A stretch of 56,661 nucleotides of DNA from a virus. The notes beneath the pieces are model-generated. The model searched no databases. It saw only the letters and a program-made list of their open reading frames with translations, and was not told the origin of the DNA. A program made the position numbers and the translations under genes. Below, piece by piece: positions 55,701 through 56,661 of the stretch (the stretch's first letter is position 1; each line of letters opens with the position of its first letter). The stretch is taken from IMG/VR virus record IMGVR_UViG_3300043395_002017, positions 1 to 56,661 of that record; one strand, given 5' to 3'.

Positions 55701-56661
55701 GTTTTGATTGGTACACCGCGCCGTCTGGGTTGCCTTCAACGGGCATGACCCTCAACTCCTCCGGCAACCTCGGTCTGGGGGTGACGCCGAGTGCGTGGGG
55801 TCTCAGTGGCGCAAAAGCTGCTCAGGTAATGAACGCTTCGTTTTGGGGCTACCTGAACAACGCCTACGTAAGCGCAAACAACTACAACGACGGCACGGGC
55901 AATAAGTACATCGCAACGGGCTTTGCAAGCCGCTACGAACAATCATCTGGCGCTCATGTATGGCAAACCGCCCCCTCCGGCACAGCAGGAAACGCCATCA
56001 GTTTCACGCAGGCGATGACGCTGGATGCGTCGGGTAACTTGGGAGTGGGTCAAACCTCCCCGGGATATAGGCTTGATGCGCGTACATCCGGCACCAACGA
56101 TATTGCATTTTTTGCAACCTCAGCAGGTGGCGGGTCGCGCATTTTGTTCTCAGATGGGAACACAGGCACTCAAGCATCTGCTCCGCGTATTGGCGCAAAT
56201 GCAAACGATCTGCTGTTCTATACGAACACTAGCGGCAACAACTCCACCGAACGCGCACGGATTACGTCGGCAGGTGAATTTCTTGTTGGCAGTACCGTAG
56301 TCAACGGAAACGAGAAACTGGGCGTTTATGGCGATCAAAACTCCTCGCTCAACATTCGTGTTCGCAACATCAACGCCGGTTCTTCTGCATCTTCCGCTAT
56401 TGTATTGAACGCATCTGGCAATGCTTGGGGTATTGAGTGCGGTTCTTCTGCTAAGAACAGTAATGCTTTAACGTTCCAGTTGGATTACCTCGGGACAAAC
56501 TCAGAAAAAGCCCGCATCACCTCGGCAGGTGAATTTCTGATTGGCAAGACTTCAACGAGCAACGCAGTACAAGGGTTGGCTCTTTACCCAGATGGTCAAA
56601 TGCGAATGACCACAGATGGGACTGCCTCTAACACAATTATTGGGTTTTTTAGAAATTCATC
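52766..56661 (+). CDS. Tail fibre, N-terminal and shaft part (3' partial; continues at base 2)
   Basis: Starts at GTG 52766, five bases after AGGAGA; frame agrees with 2-847, giving about 1410 residues in all. N-terminus VAGYSRQSAASIVPTAVVRA attaches to the tail. The shaft has repeated collagen-like or beta-helix units such as 'SGGTMTGAIAMGTNKITG' and 'DPTSAQDAATKTYVD', an Ala/Ser-rich coil, then many receptor-side repeats 'LDASGNLGVGTTSPG'. The last part is the self-cleaving chaperone at 2-847. Internal DNA repeats (55214-55272 and 55985-56043) allow domain shuffling. Confidence 0.93.
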   Translation, partial: MAGYSRQSAASIVPTAVVRATPLNDEFNALRDAFVVATGHKHDGTSTEGAYIPLVSDTNARNKVVVDSTNNRISLFINVSSAAVEQLRLIDGAILPVTDNDIDLGSSTFEFKDLFIDGTANIDSLVADTAAISGGTINSTVIGGTTPAAGTFTTVSATVSATIPTATISGGTINNTIIGATTPAAGTFTNLTVNTAATIASAAISAGTINNTVIGGTTPQAVTGTTITANTGFVGALTGNVTGNVTASSGTSTFNNATVNGTLSATLTGNVNASSGTSTFNNVTISGTLNMDGATAATITNLSSPVNNSDAATKLYVDTSISNLVNSAPGTLDTLNELAAALGNDPSFATTVTNSIATKLSLSGGTMTGAIAMGTNKITGMGDPTSAQDAATKTYVDTQRDTRLALSGGTMSGAIAMGTNKITGLGDPTSNQDAATKIYVDGILGSATSAAASAAAAATSASNAATSASNASTSATNAASSASAAAASAAAAAASYDSFDDRYLGVKTSDPTLDNDGNALITGAIYFNSSAGEMRVWTGSAWASTLLTTGAQTFIGVKTFASNPILSAGTANGVAYLNGSKVLTTGSALTFNGTRFSTYVTSDTNTNIARFGVVNSAVTDDAVLDISADAANNLITLNSTGNNAGSFAFQTGNTEQMRLTSTGLGIGTSSPAYKLDVSSASTPVARFTGSANAYVDFSDGTVTSRLQNSGALLFGTTSNHSLLLRTNSTTQATLDTSGNLGLGVTPSAWISSYRALNIGDSGLVSSRTGASINNIEIGVNWFRDSGAAFRYKANGFGTNYQQFDGAHYWYTAASGTAGNAISFTQAMTLDASGNLGVGTTSPGSRLDVVGTGTFSGSLGRVIISSTVQNSYALQVSSTNGTSAQGVDIDSRSPTGVAGNQTALRVRNNTDVWMQIDAFNGNVGIGTSSPATKLQVVGTATFGDGTNGQIRLTSNSSINYLDSLNNAATGWQNIVSRATSFDWYTAPSGLPSTGMTLNSSGNLGLGVTPSAWGLSGAKAAQVMNASFWGYLNNAYVSANNYNDGTGNKYIATGFASRYEQSSGAHVWQTAPSGTAGNAISFTQAMTLDASGNLGVGQTSPGYRLDARTSGTNDIAFFATSAGGGSRILFSDGNTGTQASAPRIGANANDLLFYTNTSGNNSTERARITSAGEFLVGSTVVNGNEKLGVYGDQNSSLNIRVRNINAGSSASSAIVLNASGNAWGIECGSSAKNSNALTFQLDYLGTNSEKARITSAGEFLIGKTSTSNAVQGLALYPDGQMRMTTDGTASNTIIGFFRNS
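55214..55272 (+). repeat. Direct repeat within tail fibre, copy 1 (59 bp)
   Basis: Identical to 55985-56043. Encodes the 'AGNAISFTQAMTLDASGNLG' unit. Confidence 0.9.
55985..56043 (+). repeat. Direct repeat within tail fibre, copy 2 (59 bp)
   Basis: Identical to 55214-55272; shorter shared blocks with GGCATTGGGACGAGTTCGCC also occur twice (near 54757 and 55532). Confidence 0.9.
56152..56661. repeat. Right copy of 510-bp terminal direct repeat
   Basis: Identical to bases 1-510; the unit genome is therefore 1-56151. Confidence 0.97.

Noticed and set aside
1-56661. CRISPR array or insertion sequence
   Set aside because: No regularly spaced direct repeats and no transposase with terminal inverted repeats were seen; only the HNH genes look mobile.

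Overview
The window is one complete genome of a tailed double-stranded DNA phage with a podovirus-type particle. Portal, terminase, scaffold, HK97-type capsid protein, T7 gp11/P22 gp4-like adaptor, P22 gp10-like stabilisation protein, a chaperone-tipped tail fibre and very large ejection-type proteins are all present, while no tail sheath and no obvious tape-measure protein is seen. Bases 1-510 are repeated exactly at 56152-56661, so the unit genome is 56,151 bp and circular or circularly permuted; the cut lies inside the tail-fibre gene, whose two parts (52766-56661 and 2-847) join in frame into a protein of about 1410 residues. The host is not shown directly. Sigma70-type promoters, an rRNA-type boxA and encoded CCA on the tRNA point to a proteobacterium; a freshwater betaproteobacterium is my guess, not a demonstration.

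Layout. There are two convergent transcription blocks. The plus-strand block runs from 36.8 kb through small basic virion-associated proteins, terminase (41.2-43.4 kb), portal, scaffold, capsid, adaptor and tail fibre, passes the junction, and continues through lysis genes (2.3-3.5 kb) and five ejection-type proteins to 13.87 kb. The minus-strand block runs from 35.5 kb down to 13.9 kb: early small proteins (28-35 kb), integrase (25.5-26.7 kb), primase-helicase, DNA polymerase, SSB, 5'-3' exonuclease, ThyX, MazG, a class II ribonucleotide reductase, a PD-(D/E)XK nuclease and a tRNA-Thr. The blocks meet at a hairpin terminator near 13.88 kb.

Control region. The divergent region at 33.8-36.8 kb is the most unusual part. 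It holds strong sigma70-like promoters on the minus strand, repeated 5' leaders with covarying hairpins, a boxB/boxA pair arranged as in rRNA leaders ahead of a terminator-like hairpin, short hairpins that bury the Shine-Dalgarno sequence and covary between genes, many perfect inverted repeats with 3-nt loops, two copies of a 7-2-7 operator-like site, and a probable stand-alone structured non-coding RNA of about 435 nt (36296-36731) with its own promoter and terminator.

How the genes fit together. Minus-strand early genes would be read by host RNA polymerase from the 31-35 kb promoters, supplying host-takeover proteins and then nucleotide synthesis (RNR, ThyX, MazG, a dATP/dGTP-diphosphohydrolase-like protein) and replication. 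The plus-strand block then makes virions and lyses the cell. An ADP-ribosylglycohydrolase (early) and an ejection-type virion protein with ADP-ribosyltransferase-like motifs (late) suggest that this phage deals in ADP-ribose chemistry. An integrase is present but no repressor is recognisable.
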